Assembly: GCF_014195445.1 (NCBI RefSeq)
Contig: NZ_JACIBT010000001.1
Coordinates: 434,001 to 498,000, forward strand
DNA from: Garicola koreensis
GTDB lineage: Bacteria; Actinomycetota; Actinomycetes; Actinomycetales; Micrococcaceae
Direction: 5' to 3'
DNA length: 64,000 bases
Under the pieces are notes generated by a model, which did not search any database, was not told the origin of the DNA, and worked only from the letters and a program-made list of their open reading frames with translations. The translations under genes and the position numbers were made by a program. Below are positions 39,133 through 46,910 of the stretch, piece by piece; position 1 is the first letter of the stretch, and each line of letters begins with the position of its first letter.

Positions 39133-39918
39133 ATGAGTCCAGTCCTGAACCTCGACGGCGTGAGCGTGCGCCGTGGCCGCAAGCTGCTGCTCAACGATGT
39201 GAGCTTCCACGTCAATGAGGATGAGCGGTGGGTGATCCTGGGGCCCAATGGGGCCGGAAAGACGACGCTGCTGCAGATCGCTGCGGCACGAATGTTTCCC
39301 AGCTCCGGCTCCGTGCAGATCTTGGACGAAACTCTGGGCCAGGTCGACGTCTTTGATCTGCGCCCACTGATCGGGCTGTGCTCCAACGCTGTGGCCAACG
39401 CCCTGCCCGCCCGGGAGACCGCGCTCAACGCCGTTGTCACTGCCGCCTACGGGGTGACGGGCCGTTGGCGGGAGGAGTACGAACGCTTCGATGAACGGCG
39501 CGCATTCAACCTGCTCAACGCCTGGGGCGTGGGGACCGTCTTTGACCGGCCCTTCGGAACGCTGAGTGAGGGCGAGCGCAAGCGGGTGCAGATCGCCCGG
39601 GCTCTGATGACCGACCCGGAGCTGCTGCTGCTGGATGAGCCGGGCGCCGGCCTGGACCTAGCCGGCCGCGAGGCGCTGGTGGCCCGCACCGCCGAGCTGG
39701 TCAGCGACGAGACCGCCCCGGCCACGGTCCTGGTGACCCACCACCTGGAAGAGATCCCGCCGGGGTTCACCCATGTGCTGCTGCTGCGTGATGGGGAGGC
39801 CGTCGCGGCCGGGCCGATGGAGCAGACCCTGACGTCGCAGAATCTGAGCGCCACGTTCGATGTGCCGTTGGAGCTGGCAGAGCGAGGCGGCCGCTACTCC
39901 GCATTCATGGCGCAGTAG
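39133..39918 (+). CDS. ABC transporter ATP-binding protein
   Basis: A single ABC ATPase of about 261 residues. Walker A is LGPNGAGKTTLLQIAA (about residue 36), the signature is LSEGERKRVQIARAL, and Walker B is LLLLDEPGAGLDLAG. No membrane partner gene is adjacent, so it may be a stand-alone ATPase of the YlmA/ModF-like type. The ATG at 39133 has TAGTGT (39120-39125) 7 nt upstream. A start further upstream would overlap serB and its promoter. The next gene begins 4 nt after its stop. Confidence 0.9.
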   Translation: MSPVLNLDGVSVRRGRKLLLNDVSFHVNEDERWVILGPNGAGKTTLLQIAAARMFPSSGSVQILDETLGQVDVFDLRPLIGLCSNAVANALPARETALNAVVTAAYGVTGRWREEYERFDERRAFNLLNAWGVGTVFDRPFGTLSEGERKRVQIARALMTDPELLLLDEPGAGLDLAGREALVARTAELVSDETAPATVLVTHHLEEIPPGFTHVLLLRDGEAVAAGPMEQTLTSQNLSATFDVPLELAERGGRYSAFMAQ

Positions 39919-39921
39919 CGC

Positions 39922-40809
39922 ATGGAAGCTCTGCTCGACTTCGAGCTGCACGGGCTCGGCGTCGGATTTCTGCTGCTGATCCTGCTGGCAGGAATCTGGG
40001 CCGGTGCCATCAACACAGTGGTGGGTTCCGGCACGCTGGTGACGTTCCCGGTGCTGGTGGCCATGGGGGTCCCTCCGGTGTCAGCGACCATCTCCAACGC
40101 TATGGGGCTGATCGCAGGCGGCTTTACCGGCGCCTGGGGGTATCGGCGTGAGATCGTGAAGGTGAAGCCGGTGCTGGCCAAGCTGGTGCCGGCGTCATTT
40201 CTTGGGGGAGTGGTCGGCGCCACGCTGCTGGTCACGCTGCCGGAGGAGATCTTCGGTCGTGTCGCTCCCGCGCTGATCGTGCTGTCCCTGGCGATGGTCC
40301 TGGCACAGCCGAAGCTCTCTGCCTGGGTGAAGGGCCGCGCGGCAGAGCAGGCCGCTGATCCGCAGACACCCTCGCCGGGGGATGCTCCGGAGGCGGCAGC
40401 GGCCAAGGCCGCCCGGTCCGTGAAGTGGCCGCTGATTCTGCTGGTCTTCCTCGCCGGAGTCTACGGCGGCTACTTCGTGGCAGCCCAAGGCATCCTCCTC
40501 ATGGGGGTGCTGGGGATCTTTCTCGCATCGACCATTCAGCAGGCCAACGGGGTGAAGAACCTGCTGGTGGCAGTGGTGAACCTGGTGGCGGGAATCAACT
40601 ACCTCATCGTGGACTACCTGCTCCGGGAACCGGACGAGAGGATGATCCTCTGGGGTGTGGTGGCGATTATTGCGGTGGGTTCCACCTTTGGTGGGCTCAT
40701 CGGCGCCTGGGTCGGACGCCGGCTCAGCCCGGTGGTGCTGCGCAGCGTGATCATTACCCTGGGGCTGGTGGCGCTGACAGTGATGATTCGAGATCTGATC
40801 GTGGGATAG
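39922..40809 (+). CDS. TSUP (TauE/SafE) family membrane exporter
   Basis: A 295-residue integral membrane protein of the TSUP family, members of which move sulfite, sulfoacetate or related anions. About eight hydrophobic segments occur in two halves. The family's glycine-rich start is GIWAGAINTVVGSGTLVTFPVL, and the second half repeats it as GVYGGYFVAAQGILLM. A hydrophilic Ala/Pro-rich loop (residues about 135-165) separates the halves. It follows the ABC ATPase gene by 4 nt and is probably co-transcribed. The substrate is not predictable. Confidence 0.88.
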   Translation: MEALLDFELHGLGVGFLLLILLAGIWAGAINTVVGSGTLVTFPVLVAMGVPPVSATISNAMGLIAGGFTGAWGYRREIVKVKPVLAKLVPASFLGGVVGATLLVTLPEEIFGRVAPALIVLSLAMVLAQPKLSAWVKGRAAEQAADPQTPSPGDAPEAAAAKAARSVKWPLILLVFLAGVYGGYFVAAQGILLMGVLGIFLASTIQQANGVKNLLVAVVNLVAGINYLIVDYLLREPDERMILWGVVAIIAVGSTFGGLIGAWVGRRLSPVVLRSVIITLGLVALTVMIRDLIVG

Positions 40810-40882
40810 CGTTGGAGACTCACCGGCCGGTGCGGTAGGGTAGTTCATTGGCCACCAGGCTCGGGCCTGTGTTTCCGCGCCC

Positions 40883-40888
40883 TATAAT
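40883..40888 (+). promoter_or_regulatory. -10 element of rpmE2
   Basis: A perfect TATAAT lies 52 bp before rpmE2. No good -35 hexamer is seen at the usual spacing. No palindromic zinc-repressor (Zur) box was recognised. Confidence 0.5.
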
Positions 40889-40939
40889 CCCTGAGGCTTC
40901 TGGCAAAATCCAGCGGCGTACGAAAAGGACACCACACAT

Positions 40940-41197
40940 ATGAAGACTGACATTCACCCGAAGTATCAGCCGGTGATCTTCAACGATCTGTCCTCCGGCG
41001 AGAAGATCCTCACCCGCTCCACGGTGAGCTCCGAGAAGACCATGGAATGGGAAGACGGCAACACCTACCCGGTGATCGACGTCGAAGTTTCAGCTGCTTC
41101 GCACCCCTTCTACACCGGCAAGCAGCGCATCTTGGACTCCGCAGGACGCGTGGAGCGCTTCAACCAGCGCTTCAAGGGCTTCGGCGGCAAGAAGTAG
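40940..41197 (+). CDS. rpmE2: 50S ribosomal protein bL31, type B
   Basis: Type B ribosomal protein L31, 85 residues. It starts [20 protein letters not shown] and lacks the CxxC zinc motif of type A L31, so it is the zinc-independent paralogue that often replaces the zinc form under zinc limitation. [22 protein letters not shown] is conserved at the end. AAAAGGA lies upstream of the ATG, and a perfect hairpin terminator follows. Confidence 0.96.
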   Translation: MKTDIHPKYQPVIFNDLSSGEKILTRSTVSSEKTMEWEDGNTYPVIDVEVSAASHPFYTGKQRILDSAGRVERFNQRFKGFGGKK

Positions 41198-41207
41198 CAG
41201 CACTTTT

Positions 41208-41236
41208 CCGGCGACCCTCTCCGATTGGGTCGCCGG
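41208..41236 (+). terminator. hairpin terminator after rpmE2
   Basis: CCGGCGACCC (41208-41217) pairs perfectly with GGGTCGCCGG (41227-41236) across a 9-nt loop, 10 bases after the rpmE2 stop codon. Confidence 0.8.
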
Positions 41237-41299
41237 ACTGTTGCCGTGCTAAGCTCTCCTGGCTTCACCTGGAGAATTCAGTGTGGCAGCAGGCCCCCT

Positions 41300-41385
41300 G
41301 CGCGGGTGGCGGAATAGGTAGACGCGCTAGCTTGAGGTGCTAGTCCTCGTATAAGAGGGTGGGGGTTCAAGTCCCCCTCCGCGCA
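41300..41385 (+). tRNA. tRNA-Leu(GAG)
   Basis: A class II tRNA with a long variable arm. The acceptor GCGCGGG (41300-41306) pairs with TCCGCGC (41378-41384), and the discriminator A is at 41385. The anticodon stem CTAGC/GCTAG encloses loop TTGAGGT with anticodon GAG (41334-41336), which reads CUC and CUU leucine codons. The T-arm is GGGGG-TTCAAGT-CCCCC. The genome encodes CC but not the final A of the CCA end. A -10-like TAAGCT lies at 41250-41255. Confidence 0.96.
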
Positions 41386-41395
41386 CCGGTCACAG

Positions 41396-41416
41396 TCAGA
41401 CGGAACCTTCGTCTGA
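41396..41416 (+). terminator. short hairpin after tRNA-Leu
   Basis: TCAGACG (41396-41402) pairs perfectly with CGTCTGA (41410-41416) around a 7-nt loop, just downstream of the tRNA. It may be a terminator or processing hairpin. Confidence 0.5.
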
Positions 41417-41433
41417 TTAGGCCGACCACGTTG

Positions 41434-41485
41434 CAAGACCCCCTGTCTGAAGCAGAACAGCTCAGGCGGGGGTCTTGTTGTCTCT
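41434..41485 (+). terminator. rho-independent terminator after tRNA-Leu
   Basis: CAAGACCCCC (41434-41443) pairs perfectly with GGGGGTCTTG (41468-41477), followed by the T-rich TTGTCTCT. This is the best terminator of the window. It ends the tRNA unit before the convergent stress cassette. Confidence 0.8.
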
Positions 41486-41540
41486 GCATCGTGTCCCGAA
41501 AGGAACAGGTCAGCACCACTGTCAGCGGTCCGCTGCGATC

Positions 41541-41813
41541 TCAGTGGTTGCGCAGCTTGTCGATGAGCTGATCCTTGTTCATATCCGAGTATCCGCTGAG
41601 GTTCAGCTCTTTGGCGCGATCTTTGAGTTCATCAACCGTCCACTTTTCGTAGCTGGGGGAGGTGCCTCCCTTCTCGCCCTGGGTATCGCGGCCCTCGTTG
41701 CTGGCTGCGTTGGCGATGCGGGCGGACTTCTCCTTGGAGTACCCCTGCTCTTCGCGCAGCGTCTCGTACAGTTCTTCATCTTTGACCGGTGACCGGTTCT
41801 TCTGCTCAGCCAT
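41541..41813 (-). CDS. DUF7218/Rho N-terminal-like small protein
   Basis: A 90-residue hydrophilic protein. Residues 1-55 (KDEELYETLREEQGYSKEKSARIANAAS) match a small actinobacterial domain of unknown function (DUF7218). Residues about 57-90 (WTVDELKDRAKELNLSGYSDMNKDQLIDKLR) look like the SAP-like Rho N-terminal helix-extended-loop-helix, which often binds nucleic acid. It lies 6 nt after the SDR gene with GGAGGATGATCC before its ATG, so it is the last gene of a stress-type cassette. Function unknown. Confidence 0.75.
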   Translation of the reverse strand: MAEQKNRSPVKDEELYETLREEQGYSKEKSARIANAASNEGRDTQGEKGGTSPSYEKWTVDELKDRAKELNLSGYSDMNKDQLIDKLRNH

Positions 41814-41819
41814 GGTGGA

Positions 41820-42719
41820 TCATCCTCCTGTGAATGGTTTTCCTCCGGTGACTGGAATGACGGCTCCGGCTGTGTAGCTGGCCTCCTCCGAGGCCAGGTA
41901 GACGTAGGCCCCGGCCAATTCGGCCGGCTGACCCGCACGGCCCAGGGGTGTGTCCTGCCCAAAGTGCTGCACCTTGCCCTGAGGAAAGTTAGTGCCGGGG
42001 ATCAGCGGAGTCCAGACGGGTCCTGGGGCGACTCCGTTGACGCGGATTCCCCTCTCACCCAGCTCCATACCGAGAACTTCGATGAAGGAGACCTGCGCGG
42101 CCTTCGTCATCGCATAGTCGAACAGCGGGGGAGCGGGGCCTGCCGCCTGGATGGAAGTGGTGGTGATGATGGAACAGCCCGGCCCCAGATGCGGAACCGC
42201 CGCCTGGGCCACAGCAATGTGGGAGACCAGATTGGTGTCGATGACTTTTCTGATCTCAGACATGGGGGTGTCTTCGAAGCGGGATCGCGCCCGCTGGACG
42301 GCGGCATTGAGTACGACGACGTCGAGCCCGCCCAGGTCAGAGACAGCGGCGTTGACCACCTCTTCGGCGGCACCGTCGGCAGTGAGGTCCTGAGGATAGG
42401 CCACCGCCTGCTGTCCGCTCTCGCGGATGAGGCCCAAGGTGGTCTGCGCGTCCTGGTGTTCCTGGGGCAGATGCACAATAGCCACGTCTGCACCCTCACG
42501 GGCGTAGGCAACTGCCACTGCGCGACCGATACCAGAGTCACCGCCGGTGATCAGGGCCTTCTTGCCCTGCAGCCGAGCTGCACCCACATAGCTGTCCTCC
42601 CCATGGTCCGGGGTGGGGTCAGTCTGCGAAGTATGACCAGGCTGACCGACATCTGCGTGCGCGGGCATATCGTCGTCGTAATGTTTGCTGTGTGGATCCT
42701 GCTGTGCCTTCTGCGTCAT
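41820..42719 (-). CDS. SDR-family oxidoreductase
   Basis: A 299-residue short-chain dehydrogenase/reductase of the YghA/YhdF group often annotated as a general-stress protein. The cofactor motif is ITGGDSGIGRAVAVAYA (about residue 57), and the catalytic Ser/Tyr/Lys appear in TTTSIQAAG and FDYAMTKAA. The first 45 residues form a polar tail typical of this group. AAGGAG precedes the ATG. It is in an operon between a zinc alcohol dehydrogenase and the DUF7218 gene. The substrate is unknown. Confidence 0.9.
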   Translation of the reverse strand: MTQKAQQDPHSKHYDDDMPAHADVGQPGHTSQTDPTPDHGEDSYVGAARLQGKKALITGGDSGIGRAVAVAYAREGADVAIVHLPQEHQDAQTTLGLIRESGQQAVAYPQDLTADGAAEEVVNAAVSDLGGLDVVVLNAAVQRARSRFEDTPMSEIRKVIDTNLVSHIAVAQAAVPHLGPGCSIITTTSIQAAGPAPPLFDYAMTKAAQVSFIEVLGMELGERGIRVNGVAPGPVWTPLIPGTNFPQGKVQHFGQDTPLGRAGQPAELAGAYVYLASEEASYTAGAVIPVTGGKPFTGG

Positions 42720-42760
42720 GACACTCCTTCGGGTAGGGGTCGGCAGTCAGGACGAACGAT

Positions 42761-43942
42761 TCACGGGTTGAGGACGACTTTGATGCAGCCGTCCTCCTTC
42801 TTCTGGAACATGCTGTACGCCTCTGGAGCCTTCTCAAGCGGCATCCGGTGGGTGACGAAATCGTCGATGCCCAGCGGATCTGAGTGGTCCTCCACCAGGG
42901 GGATGATCCCATCCACCCAGTTCCTCACGTTGGCCTGGCCCATAGTGACCTGAATCTGCTTATCGAACAGGGTCAGCATCGGCAGCGGAGAGGCTTGGCC
43001 CCCGTAGACCCCGGACAGGCTGATGGTGCCGCCGCGGCGCACCAGGTCGATGGAGGTGTAGAGCGCGGCGAGCCGGTCCACGCCAGCTTTGGCCATGACC
43101 GGCTGCCCCACCTTATCGGGAAGGAACTGGACGGAGCGCTGGGCGAACTTCGCCAGAGCCGACTGGGCATCGCCGTGAGCCTCCATGCCGACGGCGTCGA
43201 TCACCGCATCAGGGCCTCGACCTGAGGTGGCCTCCCGGATCGCGGAGACTGACTCGTCACCGCTGTCAAAGACGTGCACACCGTGGCGTGCTGCCATTTC
43301 GCGACGCTCAGCGACAGGGTCCATGGCATAGACCGTCATGCCAAGATGCTTGGCAATGCGAGCGGCGAACTGACCAATGGGACCCAGCCCGACGACGGCC
43401 ACCGAATCGCCTGCCTCACAGTGGGTGTAGGCGACCGCCTGCCAAGCGGTGGGCAGCACATCGGAGAGGAAGAGGTAGCGGTGATCCTCCAGCTCCTCGC
43501 CGACCTTGATGGGTCCGTAGTCGGCGTGGGGGACCCGCAGGTACTCTGCTTGGCCGCCGGGAACCGCGCCGTAGAGCTGAGAGTAGCCGAAGAGTTGGGA
43601 GCCGGATCTCTGTTCGGTGACCTGTGTGGTCTCGCACTGGGTCTGCAGCCCCTTGCGGCAGTAGAAGCAGTCGCCGCAGGCGATCTGGAAGGGGACCACG
43701 ACCCGGTCGCCGGTGGAGAGATGAGATTCCGAGCCCGCTTCGACCACCCGGCCCATCGACTCATGACCGATGATGTCGCCGGCTGTCATGAACGGTCCCA
43801 GAACCTCATAGAGATGCAGATCAGAGCCACAGATCGCAGCAGAGGAGACCTCGATGATCGCGTCATTGGACTGCTGCAGCACCGGGTCGGGGACCGTCTC
43901 CACGGAAACGTTGCGCGGACCTTGCCATGTGACTGCTTTCAT
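42761..43942 (-). CDS. zinc-dependent alcohol dehydrogenase family protein
   Basis: A 393-residue medium-chain, zinc-dependent dehydrogenase of the group similar to glutathione-independent formaldehyde and threonine dehydrogenases. The catalytic zinc ligands lie in AICGSDLHLYE and GHESMGRVVEAGS. The structural zinc Cys cluster is ACGDCFYCRKGLQTQCE, and the Rossmann motif is VVGLGPIGQFAARIA. A strong AGGAGG site precedes the ATG. It is first in the three-gene stress cassette. The true substrate is unknown. Confidence 0.9.
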   Translation of the reverse strand: MKAVTWQGPRNVSVETVPDPVLQQSNDAIIEVSSAAICGSDLHLYEVLGPFMTAGDIIGHESMGRVVEAGSESHLSTGDRVVVPFQIACGDCFYCRKGLQTQCETTQVTEQRSGSQLFGYSQLYGAVPGGQAEYLRVPHADYGPIKVGEELEDHRYLFLSDVLPTAWQAVAYTHCEAGDSVAVVGLGPIGQFAARIAKHLGMTVYAMDPVAERREMAARHGVHVFDSGDESVSAIREATSGRGPDAVIDAVGMEAHGDAQSALAKFAQRSVQFLPDKVGQPVMAKAGVDRLAALYTSIDLVRRGGTISLSGVYGGQASPLPMLTLFDKQIQVTMGQANVRNWVDGIIPLVEDHSDPLGIDDFVTHRMPLEKAPEAYSMFQKKEDGCIKVVLNP

Positions 43943-44088
43943 TGCGGCGCCCTCCTAAGAGAGTCGGTTAGCGCTGGCCCGATGGGCTGTTCGTCGAGCG
44001 TGGACTGTTCACCGGGCGCTGACAGGGCCCACCGCACCGATACTGACCTGAGTATTTGCTGGTCATCACCCGGTGCCCAGGTTGAAGC

Positions 44089-44505
44089 TCAGCGGCGCCG
44101 GAACAGCAGCCTGGTCACCAGGCGCCGGCCCAGCATGAACACCGCCAGGGTGAGGGTGGCCACCATGACGAATGACAGCTGGACGCCACCGTCGGTGAAC
44201 AGCTGCCGCATCACCATGCCCGAGGCCACGGTGACGATCACCACGACGACGCCGCTGGGCCAGATGCTGCTGGGGTGCCGCCAGGACACGGTGATCAACC
44301 AGCCCAGCGCTAAGCCCATCAGAAACGGCCATGCCGTCGACCACACCTCGGCAGCACTGAGCCCGGAGGCGTGGGATCTGTTGCCCACGACTGCGAACAG
44401 CACGACCAGCACGGCATCGGCACCGAACCCGATCGCCGAACGTGCCGGGCGCACCGACGTGTGCGTGGTGAGGGCTGCGTCGTCGTGGGGGGATGGTTCG
44501 GCCAT
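44089..44505 (-). CDS. DUF3054 membrane protein
   Basis: A 138-residue protein with four hydrophobic segments (near residues 28-42, 55-72, 82-96 and 108-125) and a basic C terminus. It matches DUF3054, a small actinobacterial membrane family of unknown function (GFGADAVLVVLFAVVGNRSHASGL is the typical start). The ATG at 44505 keeps only a short hydrophilic lead. It is separated from the cassette downstream by about 146 nt without a gene. Confidence 0.75.
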   Translation of the reverse strand: MAEPSPHDDAALTTHTSVRPARSAIGFGADAVLVVLFAVVGNRSHASGLSAAEVWSTAWPFLMGLALGWLITVSWRHPSSIWPSGVVVVIVTVASGMVMRQLFTDGGVQLSFVMVATLTLAVFMLGRRLVTRLLFRRR

Positions 44506-44558
44506 GAATCCATTGCAACACAGCCCAGCCGATTCTCACTCTGGGGGAGGGGGAGGGG

Positions 44559-45218
44559 TCAGTGCGAGTCTGTCGGGGCGGCACGATGATCGACCTCCGC
44601 GACGCACACATCGATGCGTGAGATGGCCGCATCGAACGTTTCGACCCTTGTCCAGAGTCTGGGATGCTGCCGGTGAATCTGGTCCAGGGTGGCGCCGGAG
44701 GACCGAAGCGTGGCCAGATCGAAGCTGACGTTAGTGCGCGCACCGGTCACGGCTGCTCTGAGTGCGCCGAAGGCGACGACGACGTCGGCGATCAGCGCTG
44801 GGTTTCCGTGCGTTGACAACCAGCTCAGGTCATCAATTGCTTCTGTGGCGCGCTCGCCGACGGCAGAGGAGGTCGCCGCCGCATCAAGTGAGGCCCCGCG
44901 TATGGCATCGTCACGCTGGGGTCCGCGCTGCAGTTTGAACGCCGCGCCGAAAGCGTGCGAGGCTTCAGCGTCTTCGTCAGCCAGCTGCAGGGCAGTGCGC
45001 CGCAGCTCGTGCGCTCTGGCACGAACCTCGTGGAGCGTATCCCGCTGGTGCGGCTGCGCGTGGCTGTAGCCGGCAACCATGGAGGTCAGTGATGCTGCCA
45101 TGGCAAGCATCACCCCGGCTCCGGCGCCGCCGCCGGGGGAGCCGACGGACTCGCTCAAAGCGCGCGTCCACTGCTCAAGCGTCGAATTCTGCGTGGTGAC
45201 CTCATCTGAATCGGGCAT
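44559..45218 (-). CDS. cyclodeaminase/cyclohydrolase family protein
   Basis: A protein of about 219 residues resembling the formiminotransferase-cyclodeaminase C-terminal domain (FTCD_C), an all-helical fold that handles formimino- or methenyl-tetrahydrofolate. The family start is LSESVGSPGGGAGAGVMLAMAASLTSMVAGYS. Helices rich in Ala and Asp/Glu follow. No formiminotransferase domain and no histidine-degradation genes are nearby, so the role may be methenyl-THF conversion. The ATG at 45218 is preferred; CACACT lies 6 nt before it and earlier codons are not conserved-looking. Confidence 0.75.
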   Translation of the reverse strand: MPDSDEVTTQNSTLEQWTRALSESVGSPGGGAGAGVMLAMAASLTSMVAGYSHAQPHQRDTLHEVRARAHELRRTALQLADEDAEASHAFGAAFKLQRGPQRDDAIRGASLDAAATSSAVGERATEAIDDLSWLSTHGNPALIADVVVAFGALRAAVTGARTNVSFDLATLRSSGATLDQIHRQHPRLWTRVETFDAAISRIDVCVAEVDHRAAPTDSH

Positions 45219-45353
45219 GCCTCCAGTGTGTCCCACGCTGTGCATGTGGGAAACGTCTCGGCTCCCGGGAGTCCGGCAGAGCTCTACGGCGCAGTTGGGG
45301 AGAGGCGGATGATCGTCGCCGTTCTGTAATCCTGCCCGCCGTCTCGCTTTAAG

Positions 45354-45383
45354 TTGACATAATGTAGATTATCGGACTAATAA
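45354..45383 (+). promoter_or_regulatory. near-consensus promoter pointing antisense into the PIN toxin gene
   Basis: A perfect TTGACA (45354-45359) is 18 bp from TAATAA (45378-45383), in an AT-rich patch that is unusual here. It reads on the plus strand, opposite to the PIN gene that ends at 45402. No plus-strand gene follows, so any transcript would be antisense to the toxin gene. GATTAT/ATAATC also forms a small inverted repeat here. Confidence 0.4.
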
Positions 45384-45401
45384 TCACGACGGCGGCAGTC
45401 G

Positions 45402-45866
45402 TTACCGGCTGAAGTGTTTGACCTTGAGCTGCCGTTGGCGCTTGCGGAGCCATCGGGACAGGTGGTTGGCAACCTGCGATGCTGCGCGGAGCTGATCGGC
45501 AAGCTGCTGATCCATCGTGACGAGGGTGTCGTTGGCGCCGAGTGCTGCGGCGGTGATCCAGCAGGCGTTGTGAGACACCTTCCGACTTACGACCGAGCTC
45601 ACGATCCCGAAGAGGTGCGCCTGCTTGACAGTGTCTGAGAACGACGCCTGACGCAGCTCATCTCGACCGAAGTTCAGCGTGTCGGCGCGCCGGGACCTGG
45701 CTGCCTCATCAGGTGCTTCGAGGACGCCGCGTTCCAGCTCGGCAAGGGTGACTATATGGACGTTGGGGATGTCCTCGCCGGCGTTCTCGAGCAGCCACTC
45801 GATCAGGTTCGCATCTTGCAGCTCGACCCAACCGATGATCGCCGAGGTGTTTAGGATCAGCCCCAC
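45402..45866 (-). CDS. PIN-domain (VapC-like) toxin with altered active site
   Basis: A 154-residue PIN-domain protein, partner of the adjacent Phd-type antitoxin. Active VapC toxins cleave RNA with a cluster of acidic residues. Here the N-terminal motif reads LILNTSAII, where Asp is normal, and the C-terminal motif reads HNACWITAAAL, where N-D-x-W-I is usual. The middle Glu (TLAELERGV) and last Asp (LVTMDQQ) remain. With two acidic positions lost the nuclease may be inactive. The GTG start overlaps the antitoxin stop by 10 nt, typical of a toxin-antitoxin operon. Confidence 0.8.
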   Translation of the reverse strand: MGLILNTSAIIGWVELQDANLIEWLLENAGEDIPNVHIVTLAELERGVLEAPDEAARSRRADTLNFGRDELRQASFSDTVKQAHLFGIVSSVVSRKVSHNACWITAAALGANDTLVTMDQQLADQLRAASQVANHLSRWLRKRQRQLKVKHFSR

Positions 45867-46129
45867 AGAGCCTCGTCCTTCGCAGCCTGGACGGCGGTGT
45901 CGGCTCGCTTGGCGTCCATGAGTTCATCGAAGGCACCGGTGTCGCCGGTCGAGACCTCCTTGGCCTTCTTGACCAGCGCTTCGACAGGACGGCGGCGGTC
46001 GACGGCGCGAATCTCCGCGACGCGGTCTCCTCGGTTCATCAGATACACGACCTCGCCGGCACGCACTGCGTCCAGGACCCTTGTGGTGTGATTCCTCAGG
46101 TCCCTGATGCCGAATTCGCGCACTGCCAT
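45857..46129 (-). CDS. Phd/YefM-type antitoxin
   Basis: An antitoxin of about 90 residues from the Phd/YefM (prevent-host-death) family. The DNA-binding N terminus MAVREFGIRDLRNHTTRVLDAV is characteristic, followed by a basic strand (YLMNRGDRVAEIRAV) and a flexible C terminus that would wrap the toxin. The ATG at 46129 matches family starts. A version 10 codons longer adds nothing conserved. A 13-bp inverted repeat immediately upstream is a likely operator. It is followed by the PIN toxin. Confidence 0.85.
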   Translation of the reverse strand: MAVREFGIRDLRNHTTRVLDAVRAGEVVYLMNRGDRVAEIRAVDRRRPVEALVKKAKEVSTGDTGAFDELMDAKRADTAVQAAKDEALWG

Positions 46130-46133
46130 GCGA

Positions 46134-46172
46134 CCAGGTGTGGCACCTTTTGACGGCAAGTGCTACACCTGG
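46134..46172. promoter_or_regulatory. inverted-repeat operator of the Phd/PIN module
   Basis: CCAGGTGTGGCAC (46134-46146) and GTGCTACACCTGG (46160-46172) are 13-bp inverted repeats with one mismatch, 4 bp upstream of the antitoxin ATG. Such repeats are bound by Phd-type antitoxins to repress their own operons. Confidence 0.65.
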
Positions 46173-46312
46173 TCATGAGTCGAACGCCGATCCCCCAACT
46201 CTCGCCTCATCAACTCCCCTGCCGGCGACCACGTCGGCCCCGCCAGTGCTGGCAGAAACGTGTCAAACTCATCGACTTGCTTGGTCTGACGATCCGCCTG
46301 CGGGCTGCGGGT

Positions 46313-46342
46313 GTTCAACATTTGTTAAACCTGCGGTACGAT
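46313..46342 (+). promoter_or_regulatory. promoter and operator of the RHH/MazF module
   Basis: The palindrome GTTCAACA-TT-TGTTAAAC (46313-46330, one mismatch) covers a -35-like TTCAAC (46314-46319). TACGAT (46337-46342), 17 bp on, is the -10. The antitoxin ATG follows 7 nt later. A ribbon-helix-helix antitoxin bound here would shut its own promoter. Confidence 0.6.
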
Positions 46343-46349
46343 GGGTGCT

Positions 46350-46550
46350 ATGCCTGCATCGATCGGTTTCCGCCCGACGCCGGACGACGAGCGCATCCTG
46401 CGCGAGGCCGGCCAACCCGGCGAGAGCACCTCGGAGACGCTGCGCCGAGCGCTAAGGCTGCTGGATCATGAACGCTGGTTGGCCCAGTTCCGCGCAGACG
46501 CTGAGGCGCTGAAGAGCGAGGACCTCAACACGGAGCCTGAGGCCTGGTGA
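46350..46550 (+). CDS. ribbon-helix-helix antitoxin (MazE-like partner)
   Basis: A 66-residue antitoxin with a short ribbon-helix-helix N terminus (IGFRPTPDDERILREAGQPGESTSETLRRALRLLD) and an acidic tail that would bind the toxin. The ATG at 46350 is 7 nt after the -10 element, suggesting a leaderless mRNA. Its stop codon overlaps the toxin start (GTGA). Divergent from the Phd/PIN module. Confidence 0.8.
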   Translation: MPASIGFRPTPDDERILREAGQPGESTSETLRRALRLLDHERWLAQFRADAEALKSEDLNTEPEAW

Positions 46551-46888
46551 TCCGGGGGGCCGTCTATCGGATCGACCTGGGTCGCTCGCGAAGCCACGAG
46601 CAGGGTGGCAAGCGATTGGGGTTGGTCCTCTCCCCGTCGGATTCACCCTTGTCTGTTGTCACCGTGGTTCCTACGTCCACTTCGGCCGGACCATCGGTGC
46701 ATCGTCCCGAGCTTGAAGTCGCTGGTCGGCTGACGCGCTTACTGGTCGACCAGATTCGTTCGATCGACGTGGACTCCGTCGTCGGTGACCCCGTCGACTA
46801 CCTCGCCCGGGACCAACTTGGAGAGGTCGAGCTCGCGCTGGCCCACTACCTCGAGGTCCAGGACCTAAGCCCACCTCGCTCGTCATAG
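46547..46888 (+). CDS. MazF/PemK-family toxin
   Basis: A 113-residue MazF/PemK-type toxin, a sequence-specific mRNA endonuclease. The family start is visible (RGAVYRIDLGRSRSHEQGGKR), with the catalytic Arg in this region. LVLSPSD and VVPTSTSAG strands follow, and the conserved DQIRSIDVD with the catalytic Ser/Thr region lies in the middle. The GTG start overlaps the antitoxin stop by 4 nt, so the two are translationally coupled. Confidence 0.88.
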   Translation: MIRGAVYRIDLGRSRSHEQGGKRLGLVLSPSDSPLSVVTVVPTSTSAGPSVHRPELEVAGRLTRLLVDQIRSIDVDSVVGDPVDYLARDQLGEVELALAHYLEVQDLSPPRSS

Positions 46889-46910
46889 ATGGTGTCCGCT
46901 GGCCGGTGAG

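Noticed and set aside
41300-41485. tRNA-Leu as an integration site
   Set aside because: No second copy of the tRNA 3' end was found downstream in the window, and no integrase gene is present.
46160-46471. A 103-codon open frame between the first two toxin-antitoxin modules
   Set aside because: It crosses the operator and the RHH antitoxin in another frame, is Pro/Arg/Cys-rich and matches nothing.
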